Assembly: GCF_949628265.1 (NCBI RefSeq)
Contig: NC_088787.1
Coordinates: 300,501-364,500, forward strand
Source of the DNA: Cloeon dipterum
Taxonomy: Eukaryota > Arthropoda > Insecta > Ephemeroptera > Baetidae
DNA length: 64,000 nucleotides
Reading direction: 5' to 3'
Below, one piece after another: positions 12,149 to 23,800 of the stretch. The notes below the pieces were generated by a model. That model was not told where the DNA came from, searched no databases, and was given only the letters and a program-made list of their open reading frames with translations. Each line of letters opens with the position of its first letter. Within the stretch, counting starts at the first letter, position 1. The position numbers and the translations under genes were made by a program.

Positions 12149-14049
12149 ATGCAGCAGCAGCAGGGGCCGCCGCAGGGCTCGGCCGACCTTCAGCCGCTCT
12201 ACGAGAACCTGTTCAACCTGCAGGCGGCCGCTGCGGGGCCGCGGCGGAGCCGGGCGCCGCCCTACGAGGCGCCGCCGCTCTACGAGAACGTGCAGGCCGT
12301 GGCGGCGCGCATGTCCGGCCTCTACCTCGGCGGCCACGGCGGCGGCCACCCGGCCGTCCCGGTGACCCCGGCGCCGCAGCCCGCCGTGCAGCTGCGCTCG
12401 GCGGCGCCGCCCGTCGCCACGGGGCTCACGGTCAGCGAGCCGCAGGGCAAGGACGGCCAGCTGCCCGGCGCCGAGCGCCAGCACGCAACCTCGCCGCCGC
12501 TCCCGTCGCCGCCCGTCGCCGCCGGCGCCGCCACGCACTCTCCGCGCGCCGAGTACGTCGTCATGAAGCCGGCCGCCGCGCCAGTCAAGCCTCCCAAGGT
12601 TGGTAAAATGGTCAAATTGCAGTTTCCCCGATTTTTTTTAATGGAAAAATCCTTTCTTGCGAAACAATTTTATTTTTTAATGTTTCGAAAGAAGAAGCCA
12701 GGTGGTAAAATTGTGCAATCCCTTAATTTTCTCCATCGTATTAATATATTTTTTTAATCTTAAATCCGAAGAGAAGTAATGTGAAAAAATTGTGCTCTTC
12801 AGGTGCGGATGAAGCCGGGGGGCGGCGGAGGGAAGAACCTGCTGCCGTTCATCGTGACGACGGGCAAGAAGAAGGGTCCGTCGGAGGCCGAGCTGAAAAT
12901 CGAGGAGCTGACGCGGCAGCTGGAGGAGGAAATGGAGCGGCAGGAGGAGGAGGGCGAGTACTTTGGCGTCTGCCACACCTGCTCCGAGAAGGTGCCCTCA
13001 TTCGTTTTATTTTAATTTATTTATTTGCAAGCGTGTTTTGAATGGCAGGTGACGGGGTCAGGGCAGGCGTGCCAGGCGATGGGCAACCTGTACCACACCA
13101 AATGCTTCATCTGCTGCTCGTGCGGCCGCGCCCTCCGCGGAAAGGCCTTCTACAACGTCCACGGACGCGTCTACTGCGAGGAGGACTACCTGGCGAGTGA
13201 CGACGCAATTCTCGTTCGTTTTCAGTTAAATCCAAAGAATCCGTAGTTAGGCTTGTGCAAAACCGAGCGAAATTTTGGGTCTTTGAGGCGTTTCTTCCTC
13301 TTCTTTGGACTTTTTTGCACATTCCTTTTCAGTAGAAACGAACTAAACCCCTTCCCGGTTTTGATTTTTAATTACGAACCGTTTGGCTCGCCGCGTGGCT
13401 CACTTTCAATTGTCGATTGCAGTACTCTGGCTTCCAGCAGACGGCCGAGAAATGTGCCATCTGCGGACACCTCATCATGGAAATGGTAAACCACCTGCCG
13501 CACTCTACGTGAAATGAAATTAATTACAAATGCGAGCAGATCCTGCAGGCGATGGGCCGGTCGTACCACCCTGGCTGCTTCCGGTGCTGCGTGTGCAACG
13601 AGTGCCTCGACGGCGTCCCCTTCACTGTCGACGTCGACCACAAGATTTACTGCGTCAACGACTACCACAGGTGCGCTCGACCCTCGCCTGTTTTTAATTT
13701 GAAAATAATTTATTTTTGGCAGGATGTTTGCGCCAAAGTGCGCGGCGTGCGGCAATGGAATCACGCCGGTGGAGGGCACAGAGGAGACGGTGCGCGTCGT
13801 GTCGATGAACAAGGACTTCCATGTGGACTGCTACGTGTGCGAGGAGTGTGGCGTGCAGCTGACCGACGAGCCGGACAAGCGCTGCTACCCGCTGGAAGGC
13901 TGCCTCCTCTGCAGGGCGTGCCACCTGCTCCGGATCAGCGCCAACCCCGCCGAGCAGCCCACGGTTCGCTTTTCGATGCGTTTCCGATCGCTTTCTCACT
14001 TTCAATTTGATTTCAGGCCGTCGCCGCCAGTTACAAGTACGTCATCTGA
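12149..14049 (+). CDS. jub: Ajuba/LIMD1/WTIP-family LIM protein
   Basis: Exons: 12149-12598, 12803-12991, 13049-13192, 13423-13485, 13540-13670, 13723-13963 and 14017-14049, giving 416 residues. The N-terminal 150 residues are Ala/Pro-rich with YENLFNLQ and YENVQ motifs, followed by a short acidic helix ([16 protein letters not shown]). Three LIM domains fill the C-terminal half: LIM1 starts CHTCSEK (about residue 207), LIM2 CAICGHLI (about 272), LIM3 CAACGNGI (about 332). Their Cys/His spacing and blocks such as [18 protein letters not shown] match Drosophila Jub closely. Jub is an adherens-junction adaptor that restrains Warts kinase in Hippo signalling. The ATG used is the first in frame; the frame is open upstream only through non-ATG codons. 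The N-terminal region is short relative to other insect Jub proteins, so an upstream exon is possible. Intron 3 has a GC donor. Confidence 0.93.
13193..13422 (+). other. Ajuba intron 3 with non-canonical GC donor
   Basis: The exon must end at CTG (13190-13192), because the LIM1-LIM2 junction EEDYL-YSGFQQT is strictly conserved and the next exon begins in phase 0. The intron therefore starts GCGAGT, a known GC-AG donor form. The GT three bases further on would break the frame. Confidence 0.7.
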
Positions 14050-14215
14050 ACGCCAACCACGGCCTGCAGCTATTTCCGCCGCCTCCAAAGATGCATTATT
14101 CCGAGCAAACTCTCTTGCATTTATCTTTAATTTTTGTTCAGCCGCTTCTTTTCAAATGGTTACTATTTTTAATATTGAGTTTCCCCAGATTTATTTACAT
14201 CGTGGGTTTCTGAAC

Positions 14216-14221
14216 AATAAA
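14216..14221 (+). terminator. Ajuba poly(A) signal
   Basis: AATAAA 167 bases after the Ajuba stop and immediately before MITE copy A2. Confidence 0.6.
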
Positions 14222-14261
14222 AACGAATACTTTTAAGGATAACACCGCAATTCTTTTATTT

Positions 14262-14775
14262 TATACGCTAAATTAAAACTGCGCATGCGTCAAGTTCCGT
14301 ATTTTGCAACAAAGCAGCGCGGCGACCAATCGGATGCGCCGGCTCCCTTAGCCCTTTAGCGAGCACCAGTCTAAAGAGGAGTGTAAGTTAAGGAATAGCA
14401 GAGTATCAGTTCTATGCTATTGTCACCTGCTATATTGTACTCCCCATTCCTTACACTTATTGTTAAGTATGGAAGCAGTCGTCGCGAACAAAGAGTGATG
14501 GTCGCTAGGGGCCCAGAGAGCCGGCGCATCTGATTGGTCGCCACTTTAGTGTGTAAGGTAAGGAGAGTAGATACTCTACCAGGCGACAATGGCATCAGAG
14601 CTGATACTCTACTACTTCTTAACATACACTCCTCTTAGAGCGCCTCTCTTTACAGTGCTCGCTAGGGAGCATCTGATTGGTCGACGCGCTACTTTGTTAC
14701 AAAACACGGCACTTGACGCATGCGCAGTTTTAATTCAGCCTCTATTTCCTTCACTTTCGCATGGAGCATTTACAT
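14262..14775. mobile_element. MITE family A, copy 2 (fills the jub-IFT22 spacer)
   Basis: Same arms and core as copy 1: GCGCATGCGTCAA near 14281 and its complement near 14715, with an extra internal segment around 14455-14515. It starts about 40 bases after the Ajuba poly(A) signal and ends about 55 bases before the IFT22 start codon, so almost the whole spacer between the two genes is transposon. Confidence 0.7.
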
Positions 14776-14829
14776 TTTGAATCGGTTTGGCGGGAAAGCA
14801 AAGGCCGCATTCCTGCGTGAGGGAGGACC

Positions 14830-15651
14830 ATGCGGCTGAAGGTGCTGGTGGTGGGCGCGTGCAAGGTGCGTTCGTGTCTTTCTTTGCGTATTGCGGTTTC
14901 TTGAATTCTCAGCAGTCGGGGAAAACGCGGGTGGCCAACGTGCTGTCCGAGGCCGTGGAGGACACCGGCGTCTGCTCGCCCACGCAGGGTGTCCGCATCC
15001 TCGAGTACGAGCCGGCCACCACCTTCGCCAACAAGTGGGTCGCCGAGCTCTGGGACTGCAGCGGACACCAAAGGTTGCTTTCATTTTTATTTGCAGCCTC
15101 TTTGAAATTAAAAAAAAATAAAGAAACAGTATAATCTTATTTTTATTTGATCCTTACCCTTTTTAATATTAAATTAAATATCACTAAATTTTCCATTTTT
15201 GTGGCCCAGCAAGCAACAATATTAAAAAAATCTCTTTTAATTCTGTGGAAATGAGCGCAGGTTCGAGTCTTGTTGGCCGGCGCTGCAGCACGGGGCGCAC
15301 GCGGCCATCCTGGTGGTGGACCCGTGCAAGGCGGAGGCGGCCAGGGCGGCGGCCGATCGCTTTTCGCCGCTGCTGGCCAACCGGCCGCCGGGCCAAGCCC
15401 ACGCGCTCGTCGTGCTGCTGCCCAGCGGCCCCTTCCCGGCTTCGCCGCCCCTCAGACTGAGTAATTAAAATTCAATTTTAAAAATTATCGAATAAATTAT
15501 CGGCTCGACAGCCGGCGCGTGGAGCGAGGCGCGGCAGCTCAGGGCCGACCTGGCCGCCGACGGAGGCCAGCAGCTGCGCCGGGACGTCGCCACCTTCCTC
15601 TCGGACGTCGCAGCAGTCGCTTCCGACAGGGACGAGTTTTCCTTCACCTGA
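14830..15651 (+). CDS. IFT22: Intraflagellar transport protein 22 (RABL5-like small GTPase)
   Basis: Exons 14830-14865, 14916-15073, 15261-15460 and 15512-15651 give 177 residues. Residues 9-16 are a P-loop (GACKSGKT), and a WDCSG block matches the G3 box region. The protein is Ras-like but short, and lacks the switch and C-terminal Cys motifs of true Rabs, as expected for IFT22/RABL5. The C-terminal half is Ala/Arg-rich. IFT22 is a subunit of the IFT-B complex that moves cargo along ciliary axonemes. In insects it serves ciliated sensory neurons and sperm. The exon 2 acceptor is a NAGNAG (AGCAG at 14911-14915); the second AG gives the correct P-loop spacing. The start codon is only about 55 bases from a MITE. 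A poly(A) signal lies at 15674-15679. Confidence 0.85.
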
Positions 15652-15673
15652 TTTCGCGTCCGAATTGCAGCAT

Positions 15674-15679
15674 AATAAA
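15674..15679 (+). terminator. IFT22 poly(A) signal
   Basis: AATAAA 23 bases past the IFT22 stop codon. Confidence 0.55.
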
Positions 15680-15719
15680 TAAGATTTTCGAATTCCGCTG
15701 GAGCAAATACATATTCTTT

Positions 15720-16155
15720 CATAAAAGGGCAAAATCAATCATTTAGATATATATATGAAAAATAACCAGTTAGAAAGAACTAGATAATTCTTGCGTAAAT
15801 GAGAGATAACTAGAAATCTTTACTCGCAGACACCTCGACGCTGATTGGCTGCACGCAACGCGCATGTCAACAGCTGCCTCGGTTGCCTAGCAACGCAATT
15901 TACACTTGTGAATTGCGCGGGAGATGCTAACATGCGCGTTGTCAGCCAATCAGCATCGAGGATTATTCTAGCAGAGAATACTTGCTGATTTCTCTGATTT
16001 GAGTGTTTACATTCGCAATTAATTCGGTTTAAATCCACTTTAACGTGTTTCTAAGATGATCACATATCGTCAGATCATTTCCTCTTGCAAAAATCCTTTT
16101 ATATTGCAAATAAGGGCAAAATGAATCATTTTCGTGAATGATAACCAGTTAGAGA
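15720..16155. repeat. Direct repeat flanking a MITE, 3' of IFT22
   Basis: The block AGGGCAAAATcAATCATTT...ATAACCAGTTAGA at about 15724-15775 recurs at about 16110-16157, 386 bases further on. MITE copy B1 lies between the two. Either the flank was duplicated with the MITE, or this is one larger composite element. Confidence 0.6.
15815..16045. mobile_element. MITE family B, copy 1
   Basis: A palindromic element with arms built around CTCGACGCTGATTGGCTG and its complement CAGCCAATCAGCATCGAGG. The interior holds GTTGCCTAGCAAC at 15882-15894. The outer sequence ends in TCGCAATTAATTC, which is also seen at the other copies. Copies 2-4 lie at about 22430, 23685 and 25320. There is no coding capacity. 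Confidence 0.7.
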
Positions 16156-16418
16156 ATTTATCAGGTAATTGGATGACTTAATGACTTATTTTTGGAAGGA
16201 ATGCGGTTGAATAAAACGCAGATAATGAGTTGTAAGAGAGTGTAGCACCTGTATAATAATTATATAACACGTGTGTTGTATTTGTAAATAGCATAATAAT
16301 ATATAAAATTGCGGTTGGCGCAGAGGCACTTGTGTTTCTTTTCTTTTCTTGAAGTGTGTATTGTCTCACAGTTGAGGTTATTTACATCAGTCGGGCAGGC
16401 GGAAGGGCGGGCGTTTGG
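16046..16418. other. Convergent spacer between IFT22 and Git 3' ends
   Basis: AT-rich and without an exon. The Git 3' UTR must lie here on the minus strand, but I see no canonical AATAAA for it within about 200 bases of the stop. Confidence 0.4.
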
Positions 16419-19400
16419 CTAGACTTGGAAGTGCGTGACGAGCAGCTTGGTGGCCTTGGCGATGTCGTAGGCGCAGCTGCGCACCTTCTGCACCAGCAGC
16501 GTGTGGCCGGGCTCCGAGGGCCCCTCGGGGCCCAGGCTGGGCGACACCCCGGGGCTGAGCAGACACGCGCACTCGGCCTGCAGCCTGCCCGAGTGCTGCG
16601 TCAGCTGCTGCACCGCCTCGCGCACCACCTCCTCGCCGCCCTCCTGCGGGAAGATGGCCGTGAGGTCGGCCACGGCCGCCCGGATGCGCACCGCGCACGG
16701 CAAGAAGAGTTCGCGCCGGTTGTCCACCATGGCGGCCCACAGCTCCTGGATGCGCTTCGTCACGACGTCGGTGCGCTCCTTCACCTCGGCCGGCGACACG
16801 CTCGCCTCGCACTCCAGCCGCCACATCTCAGGGTCGGCAGAGCTCAGGTTCGAGTACGAGCCGGTGCCCACGCGGCCCACCTGCAGCTGCGTCCGCGGCT
16901 CGTACATGGACACCGGCCGCTGCTGCTGCGACAGCGACGAGCGGATGGCGGCCACGGCCGGCGGACTGCGTTCCGCGTGGCCGTTGGCCGCGTTCAGCCC
17001 GGCCTGCGCGATGATGCTGCGCAGATGCGTGTTCTCCGCCATCAGCGAGCTCACCTGCCGATAACAATTAGCATTTTTCATATTTTTCCAACAAATAAAT
17101 ACCTGGCTCTGCAGCTGCGAGGGGATGTTGTCGTTGGTCTGCACCAGTTTGGCCACCGTGGCCTGCAGCGCGCGGATCTGCTGGCTCATCGAGTCGAGCC
17201 GCGTCTCCGAGCACTCGAGCTGCTGCTTCAACAGCTGCTCCACCCGCGAATCTTCGCTGCCGCCGCCGCCACCACCGCTCTCCTTCTCCTCTGAGCTCGA
17301 GTGCAGCGCCGACAATGCGGACAGAGTGTCCACGGACGCCGCCGCGGTCACGTAGTCATCGTCGGACGCCACGCTGTCGTACAGCGGCTCGTCGTCCGAC
17401 ACCTCGGACTCGCCTCGCTGCCTAGAATAGAATCGTTGCGTTTGTAAAAACCGCCAATTTTTATGATAGAATGCGAATTTTAGGGAAAATCGAGGATTAA
17501 TTAAAACTGCGCATGCGTCGTGTCGTGCTTTGTAGTAAAGCAGCGCTTTTTAGGCCCCCTCGCGAGCATCACTGTAAAGAAAGTAATGCTCGCTAGGAGG
17601 CATAGAGAGCCGGCGCATCTGATTGGTCGTGGCGCTGTTTTACTAGGAAACTCGACTTGACGCATGCGCAGTCTACTCAACTTGCGCCAGCTCTCCAGGC
17701 CCCCTAGCGAGCATTACTCTGAAGAGAGGAGCTTTTTGCCCGCGACGACCACTCCCACACTGGGGTGTAGGGAAAGGAGAATCGATACTAACAGGCGACA
17801 ATGGCATCACAGCTGATACTCTACCACTCCTTAATTGACACTCCTCTTAGAGTGATGCTCGCTAGGGGGCCTAGAAAGCGCTGCTTTACTACGAAACACG
17901 ACACTTGACGCATGCGCAGTTTTAATTTAGCCTCAATTTTCCCTAATATTCGCATTCTATCGTAAAATGGCGTAAATGAATTAAATTCGACACCTACCCT
18001 GGCGTGAAGGACTGGCGGCGCTTGGCGTCGGACAGCACGTCCATGATGAGGATGGCGAACTCGCGGGCGTTGAGCCTGGCCAGCTTCTGGCGGCCCTGGT
18101 TGCGCGTGGCCGACAACTCGGGGTTGACGGGCAGGAAGGGGACGATGCTGCGGTCCGGCGAGGGCCACGGCGCCGGCTGCAGCGCCGCCCAGCACGACTC
18201 GGTTTCGCGCCGGTCCACCTCGTCGTAGACGTCGGTGGCCAGCTCCTCGAACAGCCGGTTCGGCAGCTGCTGGAGGCGGCACCGGGCCGCCTTCGCCGCC
18301 TCCGGCTGCTCCACGTGGTCCGCCATCTCGGGCACCAGAAAGTGGCGGCCGCTCGCGTGGTCCGGCACGCGGCCGCACAAATAGTGCGACAGCCGATCCG
18401 TCAGCTCGAACGCCGCCTCCTGCAGCCGCGCCGCCAGGTCCAGGTGCCCTGCCGCCGCCGCAGCCACCGCTGGCGTCTGGCCGTGCGCGTCCGAACCCGT
18501 CGCGCTCGCTCCATACACCTGAAATAAATAATACACAGCCTTTTCACCTTTTCCTCTCGCGTATTTTGCAATTAAAAAGAGCATTTTTTGGCGTTCTCAG
18601 GTCTCAGGTAGTAAAATCGTCAGGTTCAGGGCTGAAATTCCTGGTTAAAGGTACTAACGGAGAATTTCCAATCGAAAAGAGCAGAAAAAATACCCGCGTC
18701 GGCGAATTAATAGATAACGCCCCTTTTTTGAAATTCCCGCCGACCCATTGCCTGCCACGCCCTCTTAACATTCGTTAAATGCTGCAGGGCATTGGTAAAA
18801 TCCGAATATTTCACTTTTCAAAACATTTTTCCTGATCGTTACACTGAGATTCTTTTGAAATTCTTCAAAGCCCGAATATGCCACGCCCCCTTGCATTTGA
18901 TAAACATTCCGATTTTCATTAACCTGACGCCATATTCGATCTGGTTTTTTAAATTCACACCCACTCTGCCCTTGCCAAACCCTTCCTCAGGCTGAACCTT
19001 AATTTCGATATTTAACTTCAATTTTAATTCATTTACGAATCGAATTTTTTATAATTCGAAGAAAATAAACTTACGAGAAGGAGCTCAACCTGTCCGGCCT
19101 GTCCCTCTTTGGCTGCGACGTGCAGCGGCCTGGTGCCCTTTTCAGGGTGCAGGAAGTTGGGGTCGGCGCCCTGGGCCAGCATGCGCAGGCTCGTCTCCAG
19201 GTTGACGGTGCGCACGGCCGAGTGCAGCTGCCGGCTCAGGTCGGCGTCCTCGCCCTCGTCGCCGCCGCGGTACACGAACGCCAGCAACTGGTGCTTTGCC
19301 CTGATGAAGTCCGCTTTCGTCGGGCTGCAGACATTTGACGAAATTTAAATAGGGAACCCTAACGGCGGCCATGATTGCGCGCCACTTTTCCCACTTCATT

Positions 19401-19889
19401 CGGACTATGTAGCTCGGCTTGCTCCGGGCGCTCAAACAGGACGCAATTTAATTAAAAAAAAATACGTACTGGACGGGGTCCTTGGGCTGGGGCTTCTTGC
19501 GGCCCGTCTTGGCGTGCGTGGGGTCGAGCAGCGAGTGCTCCCAGATGCTGTTGGCGCCGTTGCTGTTGAGCGTGTGCACCATCTGAAAGCAGACAGTGAG
19601 GCAGGCCCTTTTTTCGGACAATCGTGCGGCGAGGACTCACGCTGAGCTGCGAGGGCACCCAGGCGCCCCTGCGCAGCGACTTGACCCGCGAGATGTGTCT
19701 GCCGAGGCTGCGGTGCACGCTGCAGCACTCGTCGCACAGCAGGATGCCGCGGTTCACCGAGGCCCACGTCGGCTCTGCAATTTTAAGGCCGATTCGGCCC
19801 GTCAATTGGTCGAATCGCGATCGGCATCCGGACTCACCGAGCGCCCCGCAGTCGCCGCACACGTCGGCGCGTTTGCTCCTCGCCGACAT
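16419..19889 (-). CDS. Git: Git: ArfGAP with ankyrin repeats and paxillin-binding C-terminus
   Basis: Minus-strand exons: 19838-19889, 19641-19774, 19470-19582, 19075-19324, 17998-18518, 17103-17421 and 16419-17054, giving 674 residues. Residues 11-34 form the ArfGAP zinc finger (C11, C14, C31, C34, CGDC...CDEC) with the catalytic arginine in SVHR (R39). Three ankyrin repeats follow (about 130-230), then the Spa2-homology/SHD region with NRLFEELATDVYDEVDRRE and the family block SATRNQGRQKLARLNAREF. After that come SDDEPLYDSVASDDD, a coiled coil (about 400-440, EQLLKQQLECSETRLDSMSQ) and the C-terminal four-helix paxillin-binding domain ending TKLLVTHFQV. Git inactivates Arf GTPases and scaffolds PIX/PAK at focal adhesions. 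Intron 5 (17422-17997) is filled by MITE A; intron 4 (18519-19074) holds nothing recognised. It is divergent from ANKRD13, about 0.9 kb apart. Confidence 0.94.
17055..17102 (-). other. 48-nt in-frame Git intron, possibly retained
   Basis: On the minus strand GTATTT...CGGCAG, 48 bases, bounded by conserved coding sequence (SQLQSQ and VSSLMAENTHL). It contains no stop in the Git frame, so retention would add 16 residues rather than truncate the protein. It is at the lower size limit for insect introns. Confidence 0.6.
17440..17975. mobile_element. MITE family A, copy 3 (composite, Git intron 5)
   Basis: Arms with GCGCATGCGTC at about 17508 and complements at about 17660 and 17908. The middle duplicates the AGTAATGCTCGCTAGG and GATGCCATTG-type core, so this is either two nested copies or one rearranged copy. 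The outer ends read TTTTTATGATAGAATGCG and its near-complement, as in copy 1. Confidence 0.7.
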
Positions 19890-20802
19890 GGCTCTCAGCT
19901 CAGCTCCATCGTCTCATTTGCTCCGTTTCACGCTCGAAATCGAGCGACTCGCGTTTTAAAAATAAATATTTCTGTCCGATGATGCGCAACAGCGGCACCC
20001 ACCCGCTCTCCACTCGAAAACGTACACAACACCTCGCGACACGGCCGACTTGGCCGAGTCAGCTGAACACCCGCGGCCGCCATCTTGGTTCCGCTCGCCG
20101 GCCTCGCCTCCCGAATGACGCATTCACGTGCTCGCAAAATAATGATGATGACGTCATTATAAGTGGGAAGGTTGACTCAATTGTTCTCGATCATGGCGTC
20201 CGTGTTGGTCTTTCATTTTAACTCCTGTTGTGTTGGAAATTGTCTGTCACAAATAAGCGGCCATATTTCGTCTTGAAGACTGGCGCCAAAGAGTACGAAT
20301 CATTATTTTGCGGGGGAAACCGAGTGTTTTCGATCAGAAAAAACACGAGTTAATCTTTCCAGGGCTATAAGATTAGCTAAAATCGTATTTTTATGCGTTA
20401 AATGCACGCAGGACATATTAATGTTCTAGAGTTTTAAAAGTTCGCGCGCATTCTTGCTGGATTGATCGAGCCCCGCAGCAGACGGACAACTTTTAGGGTC
20501 GGGCTCTGGGTGTTTGGAAAGGAGCAGAGGAAAACACGCTCAAAGAGCGTGATAAACCTTTTTAATATATTTAAGAAATCTTAATAACCATTTTTTAGTT
20601 TATTTTCATTCATTTTAGCAGTTTATTTGATCTAAATTCCGTAAAAATCACAATCTGTGGGTGGTGTGAGCGGTCTCCGTTTCTCACACACTTGCTGGTA
20701 GCAATAATGGGCCGATAAGGGAGCAAAACAAAGGCGATTAGTCGAGTGTACGGTGCTGTCAGGTGGCCAGGTCGAGACACGAGCGGACGCGAACCTGGTT
20801 CG
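19890..20802. other. Divergent promoter region between Git and ANKRD13
   Basis: About 0.9 kb between two divergent start codons. The part next to Git (19890-20110) is GC-rich; the rest is AT-rich. No exon, TATA box or repeat is recognised. It probably holds both promoters. Confidence 0.45.
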
Positions 20803-23800
20803 ATGACCGAGTCGATCAAGCGGCAGTACCCCCTGCACTGGCACGTCTGGCACAATGACTACGTCGAGCTGGATGCCGCCCTCAGGAAGAATTCGGTGAG
20901 CGCCTCCGCCGCCTCCCTCCGGTCCTCCCTCCGCCCTCCTCGCTTTTTGACACTTTTCGGCGCCGTCCGAGCCGGTCCGAGACTCGAAAGGCCGCCGTCC
21001 TCGACCCGACCCTCCTGCCCTGGTCCGTTGGGACCGTCCGGACGCGTCCAGGTGGGACGGCGAGGAGGAAAAAAGGGTCGAGACGAGGAAGCCGTGCAAG
21101 TGCCGCGCGTTCGGAAGCCGCACCGCAACCCACTTTGCTAATTTTGCGCGGTGACACACACGTAAAACGGATCGATTTGATTGCAGGAGGACAAGGAGAA
21201 GAAGGACCCGCGGGGCCGCAGCCCCCTGATGCTGGCCGTCACCCTGGGCCACCTGGAGAGCGTCAGGGTGCTGCTCAACCACCACGCCAACGTCAACACG
21301 GAGAACAAGGAGTGCTGGACCGGTGCGCCCATCTTCGTTATTTTTATCCTGAATTAATCAATTAAAAATCGTGACGCAGCGGTGCAAGAGGCGACGGCCA
21401 CCGGCGACCCCGACCTGCTGCAGATGGTGCTCGAGCGGCGCGACTACCAGCGCTACTCGAGCCGCATCGGCGGCGTCCCGGAGCTGCTGCAGCGGCTCAA
21501 GGACGTGCCAGACTTTTACGTCGAGATGAAGTGGGAATTCACCAGCTGGGGTTCGTTCCTTGTTTTCCCTTTTTCCATTTTGAAAACAACAATTTATTAT
21601 TAAATTTATTATTCTAATTGCAGTTCCGCTGGTGGCGCGGATGTGTCCGAGCGACACCTACAAGCTGTACAAACAGGGCTCCAACGTGCGCATCGACACG
21701 ACCCTGCTCGGCTTCGACCAGACAAACTGGCAGCGCGGCGACAAGTCCTACATCTTCAAGGGCCAGAGTGAGTACCCTTCCTTCCTTCCCTTTTTTTAAT
21801 TTAACTCGTGACGAAGAAATGTCGAGAATGGGCAACCAGAGGAGATTAAGTGCATTTTACTTTTTAATGATTCTGGTTTATTTTCTCCTCTCGTGTGACC
21901 TGGCGGAGCGAAGAAGTGGCGACGCCGCGCGTCCTGCGCTGCGACCGCAGCTACGTGTTCAAGCTGCAGCCGTCAGGTGCGCCCTGCCACCTGGCCACCC
22001 TGGCTTTTCGCAAACTAACAATCGCTTTCAGCCGCTCCGCTTTTGCTCAAAAGTCGAGAACGTACGCTAGTCTTTATTCTCGGTTTATTTACCCGAGAAC
22101 CACACGCCAGAGTAGAATTTATCAACAAAACATGTATTGCGACAAGGATTGAGAAATCCACTGCGCCGTCACTACTTAAAAAAAAGATAAAGAACTATAA
22201 CTTCCGTCTAAACTGATATACATTTGTTATTTTTATCTGCAGGCAGCTAATGGAATCTAATCTAGAATTTCAAGTGCGCTGCAAAATTGGCAGCGACAAT
22301 TTGAATAATATCCTTTAATAGGGATGTTTTCTTCAACCTTTTTTGGTATAGAAAATTCTATATTTTTTTTTAATATATGGCTCGTCTGCGACGCCATATT
22401 GGTTTCCTTTGGCTTAGGAACATTTCGGTTTCACGCAAGAATTCTTTAACTTGAAGAATTCTCGACGCTGATTGGCCGAACGGCCTGAACGCAACGCGGT
22501 TGCCTAGCAACAGCTCATTGTTATTGTAAATTGCGCGGGATATTCTGTCATGCGCATACGTCAGCCAATCAGCTTCGAGGGTTCTTCAAGCTAAGAATTC
22601 TTGCTATCTCCTATTTATGCAATTAAAAGTTGGTTTAATTTTGAATTGAAACGCGAAAAATCGCGAAAATAGATAAAAAAAATCGGCCATAAAATATAGA
22701 ATATTTTAAAACCAATAATTCCGGTGGCAAAAGTCGAAGGAAACCTCCCTTAAAAAAATTCGGTTGTGACGGCGCATTGCCGAAGACCAATTTCCGGCGT
22801 CAATCGAGCCTAATTTTGTTTTCTGCAGGTGACTCTGCGCTGATGATCGAGGTGGACCACGAAAAGCGCGAGGTGCTGCAGGAGGAGATGCGAATGATCG
22901 GCGCCGAGGAGCTGTCGTCGCTGCATCCGAGTTCGGAGGCGTTGGGCGCGCGCCTCTCGACGCCCATCGTCACCACCTACGTCGACACGGAAAAGATCAG
23001 CTTCGAGCGCAACAAAAGCGGCATCTGGGGCTGGCGCGCGGACAAACTCGAGGAGGTCAACGGCCACGAGTGCAAGGTGCCTTTAAAATCGCTTCTCGAT
23101 CAAATCCAATTTAAATCGAATCGGCGGCGGCCGGCGTTGCAAGGCTTCAATTGAGTTCCCTCACCCGTACATAATCTATTAATTTTCTGCGACTGTCAAG
23201 GTGTTTCAAGCAGAAATCACACGAGTTCAAGGCTTAAGAAAAATTAATCGATTCATTATAAAACATTTTTAATTTTGTGATTATCTCCAAGTTTAATCCT
23301 GAAATCGGGTACTTTTTGCTTACGCTATGCAGGTGTTCTCTGCGAATAACGTGGAGTTGGTGACGAAGACGCGGATGGAGCACTTGTCGGCGGCCGAGCG
23401 CTCCAAAATCCACATGCCCAAGTCGGCCTTCCAGTCGTTCCTGGGCATCGCCGAGACCGAGGAGCGCGCCCACTCGCCCAGCCAGGACCTCAATATGGCA
23501 AGTTTCACCCTTTGAAGGTGTCCCAAACAGGGCTACCAACCTCGATTTAAATTAAAAATCCTAAATATCACTGAACCTTCTTAAATTGCTTACCATTCTT
23601 GCTACTGATTGCCGTTTGTTTCGTGTTTACTTGCAGCTAAAGAGTAAGTCAGTCTATTTATCCTCGCAATGTCACAATAAAAGTTGGTTAAAACTGAATT
23701 AATTGCGAATGAAAACACGGAAATTTGAGAAAGCAGCTGCTAGAATAATCCTCGACGCTGATAGGCTGACAACGCGCATGTCAGATTCTCCCGCGCAATT

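Noticed and set aside
23637-23643. Seven-base microexon CTAAAGA in ANKRD13 intron 6
   Set aside because: It has AG before and GTAAGT after, but including it destroys the frame of the conserved next exon for either donor choice.
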